Shown: positions 43,721-52,576, counted from the first letter of the stretch. The stretch: DNA of 64,000 bases from Thermoplasma acidophilum DSM 1728 (GCF_000195915.1 NC_002578.1:1421644-1485643); one strand, 5' to 3'. Notes: generated by a model from the letters alone, not told the origin. Translations and numbers: made by a program.

Positions 43721-43734
43721 ACCTATAAATAGGT
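43721..43734 (+). promoter_or_regulatory. Palindromic TATA box of rpoL
   Basis: acctataaataggt is a 14-base inverted repeat (6-base arms) that contains the TATA box tataaata, centred 25 bases before the rpoL ATG at 43752. A protein binding the palindrome would block TBP, so autoregulatory repression is conceivable. The rest of the 43468-43751 interval shows only a weak hairpin (gcgttgcagtaaacgc, near 43647). Confidence 0.5.
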
Positions 43735-43751
43735 ATTAAAAATATACCGAT

Positions 43752-44087
43752 ATGCAGAGGGAGAGGACAGCGGAAAGCTCGCTACGTGTCATTTCAAAGG
43801 AGAAGAATTCAATAACGGTTGAGATGATAAATTACGATAATACACTGCTCAGGACGCTTGTTGAGGAGATACTCAAGGACGATCAGGTCGATGAGGCCAG
43901 GTATTACATCAAGCACCCTGTCATCGACAACCCGCAGATCTATGTCAGGGTTAAATCCGGAAAGCCCCAATCCGCCATAAAGAGGGCGGTCAGAAAGCTC
44001 TCGAAACTGTACGAAGACCTCGGGACGCAGTTCCAGAAGGAGTTCCAGAGGTACGAAAGCGACCACATGATAAAAGCTGTAGAATGA
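43752..44087 (+). CDS. rpoL: DNA-directed RNA polymerase subunit L (Rpo11)
   Basis: The 111-residue homologue of eukaryotic Rpb11/bacterial alpha N-domain has the partner-binding segment NTLLRTLVEEILKDDQVDEARY, then HPVIDNPQIYVRVKSGKPQSA, and a C-terminal helix ending LYEDLGTQFQKEF. It dimerises with Rpo3 to nucleate RNA polymerase assembly. Leaderless, with TATA at 43724-43731. The stop overlaps the methyltransferase ATG as ATGA. Confidence 0.95.
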   Translation: MQRERTAESSLRVISKEKNSITVEMINYDNTLLRTLVEEILKDDQVDEARYYIKHPVIDNPQIYVRVKSGKPQSAIKRAVRKLSKLYEDLGTQFQKEFQRYESDHMIKAVE

Positions 44088-45040
44088 TCAGGTATCTTGT
44101 GGAATTCAGCCTGGAGAGGGATGAAGCCAGGCTTGTGGAGATCGCATCTATCCAGGAGACCTACGGAACATTCCTCATCGAACACCTGGACGAAAAGACA
44201 GCAATAATATCCGGCTCCTGGGATCCTCTTCGGAGATGCGCTTTTGTCAATTATGTCGGTTTGATAGTTGGCGAAGCGGAGGATCTTTCGGCGTTCCAGG
44301 AAGGCCTTCCTGCTGGAAAGTTCTACATAAGGTACAGGGACATAGATGGTGATAAGCCGATGAGCGAGGCAGCCATCGGCGACATGCTGAAGGCAAGGGG
44401 AAGGGTATCGTTCAGGGATCCGGATTACGTTGTGCGCGTCGTCCACCATGGCATCTTCTATGTGACGAAGGTGGTATACGAGAGGGATAAGAAGCAGTTC
44501 ATCGAGAGAAAGGCCCCCAGAAGGCCATTCTTCTCCCCGGTCTCAATGGATCCCAAGTATGCAAGGTTTCTGGTTAATACCGCGCATGTAAGGGAAAACC
44601 AGCTCCTGATCGATCCGTTCTGCGGAACTGGGGGCATACTCATAGAGGCCGCGCTGATGGGCATCAGGGTCATAGGCAATGATGTGGCCCTGAGCATGGC
44701 CGCAGGTGCAAGGACTAACCTGAAGCACTTCCATGTGGAAGATTTTCATATATACAACATGGATGTATCGGATCTGCCCGTAAGGGATGTCGACGGAATA
44801 GCAACGGACATGCCATACGGCAGGAACTCATATGCCAGCGAGGATCTGGAAGTGCTCTACGAAAGGTCTTTCAGGAAATTCCATGAGATGCTCAAGCCGC
44901 ACGGCTACGCCTCATTCGTCGTCTCTGATCCGGATCTTGCAGAACTTGCCAGGCCATTTTTCAACATCGTCCATGATGTGCCTGTGTACCAGCACAGATC
45001 ACTCACAAGGCATTTCATAACCGCCATGCGGAAGGACTGA
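44084..45040 (+). CDS. tRNA (guanine-N2)-methyltransferase, Trm11/TrmG10 type
   Basis: The 318-residue protein has an N-terminal RNA-binding THUMP-like part (about 1-150) and a C-terminal class I methyltransferase: SAM loop DPFCGTGG at 177-184, GIRVIGNDV at the acidic-loop strand, and the catalytic DMPYG at 242-246 (the D/N-PP-Y motif of exocyclic-amine methylases). The family makes m2G10/m2,2G10 in tRNA. Coupled to rpoL by a 4-base overlap, an arrangement that joins transcription and tRNA maturation. Confidence 0.88.
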   Translation: MIRYLVEFSLERDEARLVEIASIQETYGTFLIEHLDEKTAIISGSWDPLRRCAFVNYVGLIVGEAEDLSAFQEGLPAGKFYIRYRDIDGDKPMSEAAIGDMLKARGRVSFRDPDYVVRVVHHGIFYVTKVVYERDKKQFIERKAPRRPFFSPVSMDPKYARFLVNTAHVRENQLLIDPFCGTGGILIEAALMGIRVIGNDVALSMAAGARTNLKHFHVEDFHIYNMDVSDLPVRDVDGIATDMPYGRNSYASEDLEVLYERSFRKFHEMLKPHGYASFVVSDPDLAELARPFFNIVHDVPVYQHRSLTRHFITAMRKD

Positions 45041-45151
45041 TCCTCCATGGGATCTTTTAAAATTGCAGATCTGCCATCTTCTCCCTGCGAAAATGATGGC
45101 ATCGTAAGCTGATCTCTCAACGTTAAATACGCTTAGAGCATTGCCATCCAA

Positions 45152-46957
45152 ATGAAGGACAAGGAGAGCTCGATCGACTTTTACGCATTCGTGAACATAT
45201 ACCGCGATAGGTTCGTAGGTTCCTTTGTGAAGAAGGTGTATCAGGTCGGGCCTGACGATTTCATGGTACAGATATACCGATCAGATATAAAGCGCATGGA
45301 CGTCCTGATATCCCTGAAGCACGGCATATTCTTCAAGACGGTCGAGACGCCTGAAACGGCCACCCAGACCGCCATGGTCCTGCGCAAAACAATATCTGAC
45401 CGCAGGATCGTTGGCATAAGGCAGATAAACTTTGACCGTGTTGTGGAATTCACCTTCCACACCGGCCAGAAGCTGATACTTGAGCTGTTCAGGGAGGGAA
45501 ACCTCATAGCAACGGACGGCGATAGGATAACATTCGTGCTCAGGCCAAGGAAGTGGAAGAACAGGGATCTGGAAGTTGGTGGCACGTATCAGCCTCCGTC
45601 ATCATTCGATCCCTCTTCGGCCAGCCCCGAGGATATGTCAAAAATAATCTCAGGCAGCTCCGCCAATATAGTGCAGACGCTTGCAACGAGGCTTAACCTT
45701 GGGGGTGAGCTTGCCGAGGAGATACTCTACAGGGCAGGCATAGACAAGGAAACCCCTGCCAGGGATGCAGCCGGCAGATCCGCCGATATAAGATCCATGC
45801 TGGATGAGCTTTTGAAGGAATCCCTTGCAAACAGATCCTATTACTACAAGAGCCAGGGTCTAGTGTCTCCATGCGAGATGAAGCACTTCGGTGATCCGGA
45901 CAGAATATTCGATGATCTTAACGAGGGGCTTCTGTTCGTGCTCACGCTTTCCAAGGATGAGGCGGAATTCGAAGATCCCATAACAAGGAGGATAAATTCC
46001 CAGAAGAAGAGCATAGAGGAATTTGAGAAAATAGCGAACGAGAAGCAGGAGATCGGGAGGGCGATAATGGAAAGGCTCCAGGAGATCGATGGCGCCATCA
46101 GATCCGCAAGGTCCGGAAACTATGCCGGAAACATAGACCGGGCAAGGAAGGTTATAACCGTGGACATGGATGGAAAGCCTGTTGAGATAGATTACACGGT
46201 CTCCGCTGGCGAGAACGCCAACCGTTACTTTTCACAGGCTAAGGATTACAGAAGGAAGATCGAGGGCGCCATGAAGGCCATAGAGGAGGCGGAAAAGCAG
46301 CGCCTGACCGAGATGCAGAAGGCAGAGAAGAAGAAACGCAGGAAGGTGTTCTGGTTCGAGACGTACCACTGGTTCATATCAAGCGAAGGCTATCTTGTCA
46401 TCGCAGGCAGGGATGCGAAGTCCAATGAGAAGATCGTCAAGAAGCACCTGCAGGAGGGGGATATATACGTGCACGCCGACATGTACGGGGCGCCGAGCAC
46501 CATAATAAAATCATCAGGAAAACAGCCACCCGGTGAGGCCACACTCAGGGAGGCCGCTTCGTTTGCGGTATCCTTTTCCAGGGCCTGGCCAGCAGGCATA
46601 GCTTCCGGAACGGCCTACTGGGTCTATCCCAGCCAGGTCAGCAAGACGCCTGAATCGGGAGAATACGTCGCTACCGGATCCTGGATAATAAGGGGAAAGA
46701 GGAACTACATAACGGATCTCAAGCTGGAGCTCTGCATAGGCATGAAGGATATTGAGGGCCTGCAGATACCCATGATCGGCCCGTCTTCTGCCTTTGCAGA
46801 CAGCGAAAAATGCGTCAGGATAGTTCCAGGAGACAGGAAGCGCAGTAATCTGGCAAAGCGCATCGCAGATATCATCGGATCGGACAGGGAGGAGATAGAG
46901 AAGTTGCTGCCGCCCGGCGGTTCCGAGATCGCCGATCAGGACGGGCGCCGATCGTAA
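45152..46957 (+). CDS. RqcH/NEMF-family ribosome quality-control factor
   Basis: The 601-residue protein has the Rqc2/FbpA/NEMF layout: an NFACT-N domain (SSIDFYAFVNIY at the start, LRKTISDRRIVGIRQINFDRVVEF), a helix-hairpin-helix and long coiled coil (about 290-420), then NFACT-R (RKVFWFETYHWFISSEGYLVIAGRDAKSN, and later PPGEATLREAASFAVSFSRAW). It binds stalled 50S subunits with peptidyl-tRNA and, in bacteria and eukaryotes, adds C-terminal tails. Leaderless: ttaaatac at 45123-45130 is 26 bases upstream of the ATG. It stands alone, followed by PGI/PMI with its own TATA box. Confidence 0.9.
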   Translation: MKDKESSIDFYAFVNIYRDRFVGSFVKKVYQVGPDDFMVQIYRSDIKRMDVLISLKHGIFFKTVETPETATQTAMVLRKTISDRRIVGIRQINFDRVVEFTFHTGQKLILELFREGNLIATDGDRITFVLRPRKWKNRDLEVGGTYQPPSSFDPSSASPEDMSKIISGSSANIVQTLATRLNLGGELAEEILYRAGIDKETPARDAAGRSADIRSMLDELLKESLANRSYYYKSQGLVSPCEMKHFGDPDRIFDDLNEGLLFVLTLSKDEAEFEDPITRRINSQKKSIEEFEKIANEKQEIGRAIMERLQEIDGAIRSARSGNYAGNIDRARKVITVDMDGKPVEIDYTVSAGENANRYFSQAKDYRRKIEGAMKAIEEAEKQRLTEMQKAEKKKRRKVFWFETYHWFISSEGYLVIAGRDAKSNEKIVKKHLQEGDIYVHADMYGAPSTIIKSSGKQPPGEATLREAASFAVSFSRAWPAGIASGTAYWVYPSQVSKTPESGEYVATGSWIIRGKRNYITDLKLELCIGMKDIEGLQIPMIGPSSAFADSEKCVRIVPGDRKRSNLAKRIADIIGSDREEIEKLLPPGGSEIADQDGRRS

Positions 46958-46987
46958 TTTATAATATTGATGCTTCGATCCCACTGC

Positions 46988-47902
46988 ATGGAGTTTTCAG
47001 AAGAGCTGAAGACGCTGAAGGATCAGGTCAGGTTCGATGGATCCTTCAGGACTGGAACGTTCAGCAACATCGTCATAGCCGGCATGGGCGGTTCTGGCAT
47101 CGCGGGAAGGATATTCTCTGAGATGTATTCCGCAAAGCCAGTGTTCGTGTGCGACGATTACCACATACCTGAATTCGTCGACGGGAATACTGAATTCATA
47201 GCGGTGAGCTACTCGGGAAACACCGAGGAAACCCTAAGCGCGGCGGAGGAGGCAATCAAGAAGGGTGCAAAGGTGCATGCCATAACATCCGGCGGCCGCC
47301 TTTCGGAGATGGGTGTAGACACCATAAAGATACCTGGCGGGCTGCAGCCCAGATCGGCAGTTGGCTATCTCACAATGCCCATCATAAACACGTTCATACG
47401 GCCGAAGCATGAGGATATTGAAGAAGCCGCTGGCCTGCTTTCGGATCTTGATAAGAACAACACGGTACAGGAGAATATTGCCACGGAGATATACGCCGGC
47501 CGCAGGATACCAGTGATATATGGATCGACCCCATACAGATCCGTTGCATACAGGTGGAAGACCCAGTTCAACGAGAACGCCAAGATCCTCGCTTATTCAA
47601 ACTACTTCTCAGAGCTCAACCACAACGATACGATGCCCCTGAGGGACACATACAGGAAGGATGAATTCTACTTCATGGCCTTTGATTCCACGGACGAGAG
47701 GATAAGGAAGAGGATCGAGGTGACGCAGAAGATCACCGGCACATCCTTCAAGAAGATAGAGGCCAGAGGGTCGTCCCTGATCGCGCGCATATTCTACCTG
47801 ATCCACTTTGGGGATTACGTTACGTACCACCTTGCAAGGATCAGGAACGTCGATCCTCAGGACGTTTCGGCCATAGAGGATCTGAAGAAGAGGATCTCAT
47901 AA
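46988..47902 (+). CDS. Bifunctional phosphoglucose/phosphomannose isomerase
   Basis: The 304-residue protein has two SIS domains: MGGSGIAGRIFSEMYSAKPVF at the N-terminus, SYSGNTEETLSA (phosphosugar loop), LQPRSAVGYLTMPI with the conserved Arg, AYRWKTQFNENAK with the catalytic Glu, and ELNHND with His; a C-terminal Lys lies in DLKKRIS. It interconverts fructose 6-phosphate with glucose 6-phosphate and mannose 6-phosphate. The ATG at 46988 is chosen because the TATA box atttataat (46957-46965) is 26 bases upstream; the in-frame ATG at 46967 would lie within the promoter. From memory, this enzyme has been characterised in T. acidophilum. Confidence 0.92.
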   Translation: MEFSEELKTLKDQVRFDGSFRTGTFSNIVIAGMGGSGIAGRIFSEMYSAKPVFVCDDYHIPEFVDGNTEFIAVSYSGNTEETLSAAEEAIKKGAKVHAITSGGRLSEMGVDTIKIPGGLQPRSAVGYLTMPIINTFIRPKHEDIEEAAGLLSDLDKNNTVQENIATEIYAGRRIPVIYGSTPYRSVAYRWKTQFNENAKILAYSNYFSELNHNDTMPLRDTYRKDEFYFMAFDSTDERIRKRIEVTQKITGTSFKKIEARGSSLIARIFYLIHFGDYVTYHLARIRNVDPQDVSAIEDLKKRIS

Positions 47903-47908
47903 AACACA

Positions 47909-48682
47909 TCATTTTTCATTTTCGGATTCGGATGCAAAGGCCATACCGAAGTATTTCGCCACATAATAGTAGCGTACCTTCATCCTGCGCCCTGTGCGTT
48001 CAAGTATTCGCTTGAGCATTATCATGTTCTGGTAGCTGTCCGGCTTTGCCTCGTCTATGACCGCCTGCTGCATCCTGTACAGAGCAGAAAAGTCACCGGA
48101 ATCTATGCTCTTTACCACGGTTTCGTCATAGTACGATGACATGTCGGAATAGCCGTATGGCCCGTCCGGGCTGTGGGTGTGGGCCTGATCCGCGCTTATT
48201 ATCAGGCTGATCCTACCCGTATAATTTTCACACACCGAAACCAGATGATCCGAAAAGGATTCGATCCTCTCCTTCGACAGAAGTCTGGGCTCGCCCATGG
48301 CAACGATGCGCTTCGGCCTGAAGAAGGCCAGCGGTATCAGGGACCCGAAGTCCAGGAAGCATGGATAGTTTCCGGACAGGGTTATGCAGCGAAGCCTCTG
48401 CACCGTTTCATGCGACGCCAGCATGTCGACGAGGTCAACGGCATTCTCGTATCTCTTTCTGATCACATGCTTCTTTGTCCTGTAATAGCCCGTTATGATC
48501 TTTGAGTATGTGACCGCTATATAGCTGTCAAGCACTATGCCGTGCGGGCTGATGACCACGAAGGTGTCCGAATCATCACCCGATGTGTACCTCTTTATCG
48601 CATCATACATGGCCTGGTCCTCACGCGTTTCCCTGTCGAGTATCTCGTCACCGTGCGGGATCACGTAGATCCTGTTCAGCAT
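47909..48682 (-). CDS. LigB-like extradiol dioxygenase-family protein
   Basis: The 257-residue product has metal-binding His residues in YVIPHGDEIL (near residue 10) and VVISPHGIVLD (near 47), the SLIPLAFF loop, and ISADQAHTHSPDGPYGYSD near residue 165, the class III extradiol dioxygenase (LigB) pattern. In archaea the same fold also occurs as MEMO/AMMECR-associated proteins of unknown role, so dioxygenase activity is not assured. Convergent to PGI/PMI with a 6-base gap; divergent from the membrane protein at 48770. Confidence 0.8.
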   Translation of the reverse strand: MLNRIYVIPHGDEILDRETREDQAMYDAIKRYTSGDDSDTFVVISPHGIVLDSYIAVTYSKIITGYYRTKKHVIRKRYENAVDLVDMLASHETVQRLRCITLSGNYPCFLDFGSLIPLAFFRPKRIVAMGEPRLLSKERIESFSDHLVSVCENYTGRISLIISADQAHTHSPDGPYGYSDMSSYYDETVVKSIDSGDFSALYRMQQAVIDEAKPDSYQNMIMLKRILERTGRRMKVRYYYVAKYFGMAFASESENEK

Positions 48683-48769
48683 GATTGAGACATGCGCTGT
48701 CCTTTAAAAATATATCTGAACGTAGACCTCATCGCAATATCCGACAATGGAAATGGCTTTATAGCGAAC

Positions 48770-49285
48770 ATGCGTAACAAATACAGGGTTGCGATGGCAA
48801 AGATGGCCAGGCCTTTCAAATATCTTGCCGTTGCGGTTGTGATCGTATTGATCGCAGGTGGCATCCTCTACGCAATTTACAGATCGCAGGAATCCACTCT
48901 GAGGCTTGTAGGGACGTATGAATTTGCCCCAGATGAGATCATGGAAAAGGACTTCAACGTCACCGGGTATTTTGCCAGCTTCAATGTTAAAGGCGTATCA
49001 AGCATAAGGGCGACATCGGCCTTTCAGCTGGTGGTGATCTCGCAGAAATATGCGGATCAGTTCGTGCGCCAGCTTGAGGGAAATCTGAGCAGCGGAAGCA
49101 CTGTTATCGTATCGCAGGATCATTCCATCATCAAGGCATGGATAACATTCACGCCTGGAAACACACTGTCCACAGATGCGATTGTGTACAAAGGATCAAT
49201 ATCTTCCGGTGAATACGCTGTGCTCTTGATAAACTCAGCCGACATGAATAACAGCGTTTCCATGGACGTCACGATAGAATATTGA
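48770..49285 (+). CDS. Single-pass membrane-anchored protein, unknown
   Basis: The product has 171 residues from ATG 48770 (or 163 from ATG 48794). A basic N-terminus and one membrane helix (KYLAVAVVIVLIAGGILYAIY, in two parts) are followed by an extracellular beta-rich domain with sequons (NVT, NLS, NNS). No family is recognised. The open frame extends to 48692, but a TATA-like tttaaaaatatat at about 48702-48714 implies the mRNA starts after that. It resembles small surface proteins of Thermoplasmatales by composition only. Confidence 0.6.
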   Translation: MRNKYRVAMAKMARPFKYLAVAVVIVLIAGGILYAIYRSQESTLRLVGTYEFAPDEIMEKDFNVTGYFASFNVKGVSSIRATSAFQLVVISQKYADQFVRQLEGNLSSGSTVIVSQDHSIIKAWITFTPGNTLSTDAIVYKGSISSGEYAVLLINSADMNNSVSMDVTIEY

Positions 49286-49384
49286 TCCGCAATCCACGAT
49301 CAGCCCGATATATGGCAAAAGGATCAAGTATATTTTTCCGCGCAGATGACCACATGCGCTTAAATATCAAGAATAAATTGATGC

Positions 49385-49672
49385 ATGATGAAGCCGAATA
49401 TCGATTTCAAGCGCCTGAAAGCCTATGTTCAGGCCAATGGGTCCTATTCCCTGGTTGTCAAGGGCGACAGTATCGAGGTGCACTTTTCTCCAAACTTTCC
49501 GGAGGCCATACCCCACCTGCCTGACAACCTCCCAGTGGAGCACATAATGTACGGAAAGGTGGAAAATGGCATCGTCTATTTCTACCGTTTCGAGACCATA
49601 AGCAGCTTCGGCACAACCTACAACGATCTTACCGACGACGATCCCATAATGGAGTGGCTGAAGTACATCTGA
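49385..49672 (+). CDS. Small hypothetical protein, 95 residues
   Basis: I do not recognise it. It is an acidic, aromatic-rich, probably beta-strand protein (KAYVQANGSYSLVVKGDSIEVHF, in parts) ending at a Trp-Leu-Lys-Tyr-Ile terminus. A TATA box (cttaaatatc, 49359-49368) is 23-26 bases upstream of the ATG pair at 49385/49388, which supports a genuine leaderless gene. Convergent to the PUA-domain gene with a 1-base gap. Confidence 0.65.
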   Translation: MMKPNIDFKRLKAYVQANGSYSLVVKGDSIEVHFSPNFPEAIPHLPDNLPVEHIMYGKVENGIVYFYRFETISSFGTTYNDLTDDDPIMEWLKYI

Positions 49673-49673
49673 A

Positions 49674-50135
49674 CTACGGGAAGGCCCTGATCAGTTCGTC
49701 GCCTGGGAAATGGATGATGCGTGCGGCCTTTCCCCTCTTTGTGGCCATGACCTCGCCCGCATCCATCTCCGCCATGCCAACCGCAATGAAGTAGCCCTTT
49801 GAACTCTTCACAAAGATCATGTCGCCTTTCCGGATGCTGTCGTCCATTGAGACTATGCCGGGGGCAAATAGGTCGCTGCCGTTTAGTATATGCGGCTCCG
49901 CGCCCTCGTCCACCGTCACTATGTTCCTGGACGGGTTCCGATAGTTGAGAAGGTAAACGCTCGGTATCAGGTCTCCTGCCTGGAAAACCATCGGTTTTCC
50001 TCCGATGTAGTACGCCGATGCTGATTTCTGCGCTGCCACCTCAAGGCTTTCGCCCGTTATGTCTATGCCGTACCGGGCCATTGCCTCCCATATTCTTTTT
50101 GCTTCCTTCTTAGATATGAAATGCTTTGATGTCAT
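49674..50135 (-). CDS. PUA-domain RNA-binding protein
   Basis: The product has 153 residues: a pre-PUA region (SKKEAKRIWEAMARYGIDI) and a C-terminal PUA domain (VDEGAEPHILNGSDLFAPGIVSMD, then KGDMIFVKSSKGYFIAVGMAEMDAGEV and KRGKAARIIHFPGDELI). Archaeal proteins of this build resemble the tail of archaeosine tRNA-guanine transglycosylase and the MCT-1 protein, and bind tRNA or ribosomal RNA. The start overlaps the stop of the preceding gene by 4 bases, so it is third or later in the secE-spt5 transcription unit. Confidence 0.83.
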   Translation of the reverse strand: MTSKHFISKKEAKRIWEAMARYGIDITGESLEVAAQKSASAYYIGGKPMVFQAGDLIPSVYLLNYRNPSRNIVTVDEGAEPHILNGSDLFAPGIVSMDDSIRKGDMIFVKSSKGYFIAVGMAEMDAGEVMATKRGKAARIIHFPGDELIRAFP

Positions 50136-51475
50136 GGTACATACGCCCTTATTCTTGCAAGGTTTTCCTCCAGATTCTCCGACATGGCCAGTGATCTCAC
50201 GTAGCCCGCTATCTCCGCACCCAGTTTCCTGTCATCCTCATCGAATATGTATCCGACGGAGGTTCCCCCAACACACATGGTGAAGGCATAGAGCATCGCT
50301 CTCTGTATGTGGTTCTTTGCCCTGTCCCTCATGATCATGACGGCGGCCTGGACGCCGCTGGCACGGTATGTCCTTATCAGATCGACCAGGAACTGGGAAT
50401 CCTCCGACCATGCCTCGAAACCCACGCCTCTGTCGCCTTCCAGCTGCGACCTGGCGGATAGCATTTCGGAAAAGGACTTCGCATACCTCCCTATCCTTGC
50501 CTCCGATATCTCCTGCCCGAGAGATGGCCAGACTATCTCCATGAGCTTTGCCAGAGACGGTGTTTCCAGGTATATACCGTACTGATATTTTTTAAGGAAT
50601 TCAGCGTATTCTTCCGATCCATCTATCGCAGAGAGGAAGGATTCCATGCCATCGTAGCATGAATAGCCGATGGCGTATCTGCCGGATTTCACTATCCTGG
50701 ATCTCCTTCCAGCTGCGATCATGTCAACCATGTGCCTGTCATCGATCTCGCCGGCAAGGTACCTTCTCTTCAGATCGGGATCGTCCGGGCCGGCGCATGG
50801 AAGCATGCCGGAATCGACCGCTATATCTGCCTCCGTATCCTTAAGGAGCATGTGGCGGAGGAGAGAGAAACCTGTACGGTATCTCGAATCCGAAAACACG
50901 TTCAGAACCACAGAGGACATGATCGTTATTGAGAATGATGGGTCCTGCTTCCCTATATTGATGATCCGGCCCTGTGCCTCGAACCTTATGCCTTCCTCAT
51001 TCAGCACATCCTCCACGAACTCCACAGGCGGCGGGGTATTCTTGCATGAGGCCAGGTAATAATTTGCTGAGGAGAAAATGCGTATGTTCCTGGACATGAC
51101 CAGGTTGTAGAAGGCAAGCATTCGCCAGGTATCGTTATCCCAGTTCTGCACCCCCGCTATCACACGATCGTCTGTGTTTCCGCGCTTCACGTAGCTCAAG
51201 CTCCCGTAAGGTGTCTTCAGGACCCCCATGAGCGGTATGTCCGATTGCATCGCAGAATATGTTTCAGAGATTGCTGAAAGAAAACTGTCCGATCCGGAAT
51301 AGGAAAAATCCCCTTTTTCGGACATCTTCATGAGTTTCTTCCTGTAGGATTCGATCGGGCATAAAAATGAGGAATCCAGCAGATCCGGGACCAGACGATC
51401 CAGATGATCGAAGAGTTCCTGGAAGCGCTTCTTTATCCTCGACTGTTCATCCTTTGACAGGCTCTTGATCTTCAT
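50132..51475 (-). CDS. Unknown 447-residue protein in the spt5 operon
   Basis: I do not recognise it. It is soluble, mostly helical, with a central strand region (QGRIINIGKQDPSFSITIM) and a C-terminal helical bundle (SQFLVDLIRTYRASGVQAAVMIM, in parts). No catalytic motif or metal site is evident; the Cys residues are scattered. It follows spt5 by one base and overlaps the PUA-domain gene by 4 bases, so it is co-translated with translation/transcription factors and may be a Thermoplasmatales-specific partner of one of them. Confidence 0.7.
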   Translation of the reverse strand: MKIKSLSKDEQSRIKKRFQELFDHLDRLVPDLLDSSFLCPIESYRKKLMKMSEKGDFSYSGSDSFLSAISETYSAMQSDIPLMGVLKTPYGSLSYVKRGNTDDRVIAGVQNWDNDTWRMLAFYNLVMSRNIRIFSSANYYLASCKNTPPPVEFVEDVLNEEGIRFEAQGRIINIGKQDPSFSITIMSSVVLNVFSDSRYRTGFSLLRHMLLKDTEADIAVDSGMLPCAGPDDPDLKRRYLAGEIDDRHMVDMIAAGRRSRIVKSGRYAIGYSCYDGMESFLSAIDGSEEYAEFLKKYQYGIYLETPSLAKLMEIVWPSLGQEISEARIGRYAKSFSEMLSARSQLEGDRGVGFEAWSEDSQFLVDLIRTYRASGVQAAVMIMRDRAKNHIQRAMLYAFTMCVGGTSVGYIFDEDDRKLGAEIAGYVRSLAMSENLEENLARIRAYVP

Positions 51476-51476
51476 T

Positions 51477-52343
51477 TCATTTTAGCTGCCTTATGGATTC
51501 GGCCTTCACCGTGACAGGTATTGGTACCATGCTCTCGACAAGCTGCACGGTAACTTCCTCCTTCACGGAATCTATCGATATTATCTTGGCCTTCTCCCCC
51601 TTGAACGGCCCCTCAACGAGCTCCACCAGCGAACCCAGCTCCAGGCCGGATACGGCTGGCTTTGGCGTGAGATAATGCGCAATCTCCTCCAGATCTATCT
51701 TGCCAGACACCATGCCCTTGTATCCCCTTATATCCCTGGCAAGGTACGATATCCTGTCGGGATGCATGGTCTCCACGAATATGTAGCCCTTTATTTCGTA
51801 CGGAGCCATTATGGCATAAACCTCGCTTGGAAGCTTCTTTCCGTCTCCTGATCGATCCTCCCTGTCCTTCTCTGCCCTGTTGTTGAGGTCTATCGCGACC
51901 TGAACCTCTGATCCAACGGTCGTCTTGAGTGCAACGATAACGGGCTTCAGTACGATCGTGACGGACTTTGTGAACCTGTGCACGCCGTCCTCGGATTCTA
52001 TTGAAAAATTCAGTGTCATTTTATCGTTTGGATACGCACCCTTTGGCGCATTTATGGCCATATCGATATTCTTTGACTTGAGCGGATCTATATCGATATC
52101 GTCCTCCAGACTGCCCTGTCCCAGGAGCGAGACCTCGTTCTTCTTGCTGATGTTCAGCACGGCCTTCCAGTCCACAGTGCTGTCGTTCTCCTCGACGCTG
52201 TAACCTATGCTGACCCTGAACTTCCTCTTCACATTCTGAATGTTCTTTATGCTGAATCGCAGGTTGATCGTTTCGCCAGCACCGACCTCTATGCGGTCTG
52301 GAACGTCAGACGATATCCATTCATATTCCTTGCTGTTTTCCAT
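51477..52343 (-). CDS. spt5: Transcription elongation factor Spt5 with N-terminal extension
   Basis: The product has 288 residues. The C-terminal half is a NusG/Spt5: an NGN domain (EVYAIMAPYEIKGYIFVETM, then DRISYLARDIRGYKGMVSGKI) and a KOW domain (LELGSLVELVEGPFKGEKAKII). Ordinary archaeal Spt5 is about 145-155 residues; here roughly 135 extra residues come first, made of beta strands (GETINLRFSIKNIQNVKRKF, VTIVLKP at its end) like an immunoglobulin-type or CARDB fold. ATG 52343 (MENSKEYEW) has SD aaggtgg and directly follows the secE stop, the usual archaeal secE-spt5 order. Confidence 0.85.
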   Translation of the reverse strand: MENSKEYEWISSDVPDRIEVGAGETINLRFSIKNIQNVKRKFRVSIGYSVEENDSTVDWKAVLNISKKNEVSLLGQGSLEDDIDIDPLKSKNIDMAINAPKGAYPNDKMTLNFSIESEDGVHRFTKSVTIVLKPVIVALKTTVGSEVQVAIDLNNRAEKDREDRSGDGKKLPSEVYAIMAPYEIKGYIFVETMHPDRISYLARDIRGYKGMVSGKIDLEEIAHYLTPKPAVSGLELGSLVELVEGPFKGEKAKIISIDSVKEEVTVQLVESMVPIPVTVKAESIRQLK

Positions 52344-52353
52344 GGATTCCACC

Positions 52354-52576
52354 TTAAGGTATCTTGAAATAAACATCCATAAGCAGGTATATTATGAAAC
52401 CAACGGCCACCTATGATGAGAAGACCAACTGCGGTTATTACCAGCACCTTTATGTATTCATCCCTCGTCGGCTTTCTCGCCATGCGGAGGATTCTCGCAT
52501 ACTTCCCCTTCCCAATGCTGGAAAACCTTCTCTCCAGATTCTGCTGAATTTCCTCAGCCTTATCTTCAATTGACAC
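52354..52576 (-). CDS. secE: Preprotein translocase subunit SecE, apparent frameshift
   Basis: GTG 52576 starts SIEDKAEEIQQNLERRFSSI, then RKPTRDEYIKVLVITAVGLL, the SecE/Sec61-gamma amphipathic helix and membrane segment. After GLLIIG the frame turns into nonsense (RWFHNIPAYG), while the frame one base away continues AVGFIIYLLMDVYFKIP to TAA at 52354-52356, exactly what SecE needs and directly before the spt5 SD. One surplus base in ggtggcc (52405-52411, opposite strand) would explain this. SecE is essential, so this is a sequencing error or recoding rather than loss. GTG is chosen since the TATA box near 52615 puts the mRNA start at about 52590 and ggtgat serves as SD. Confidence 0.8.
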
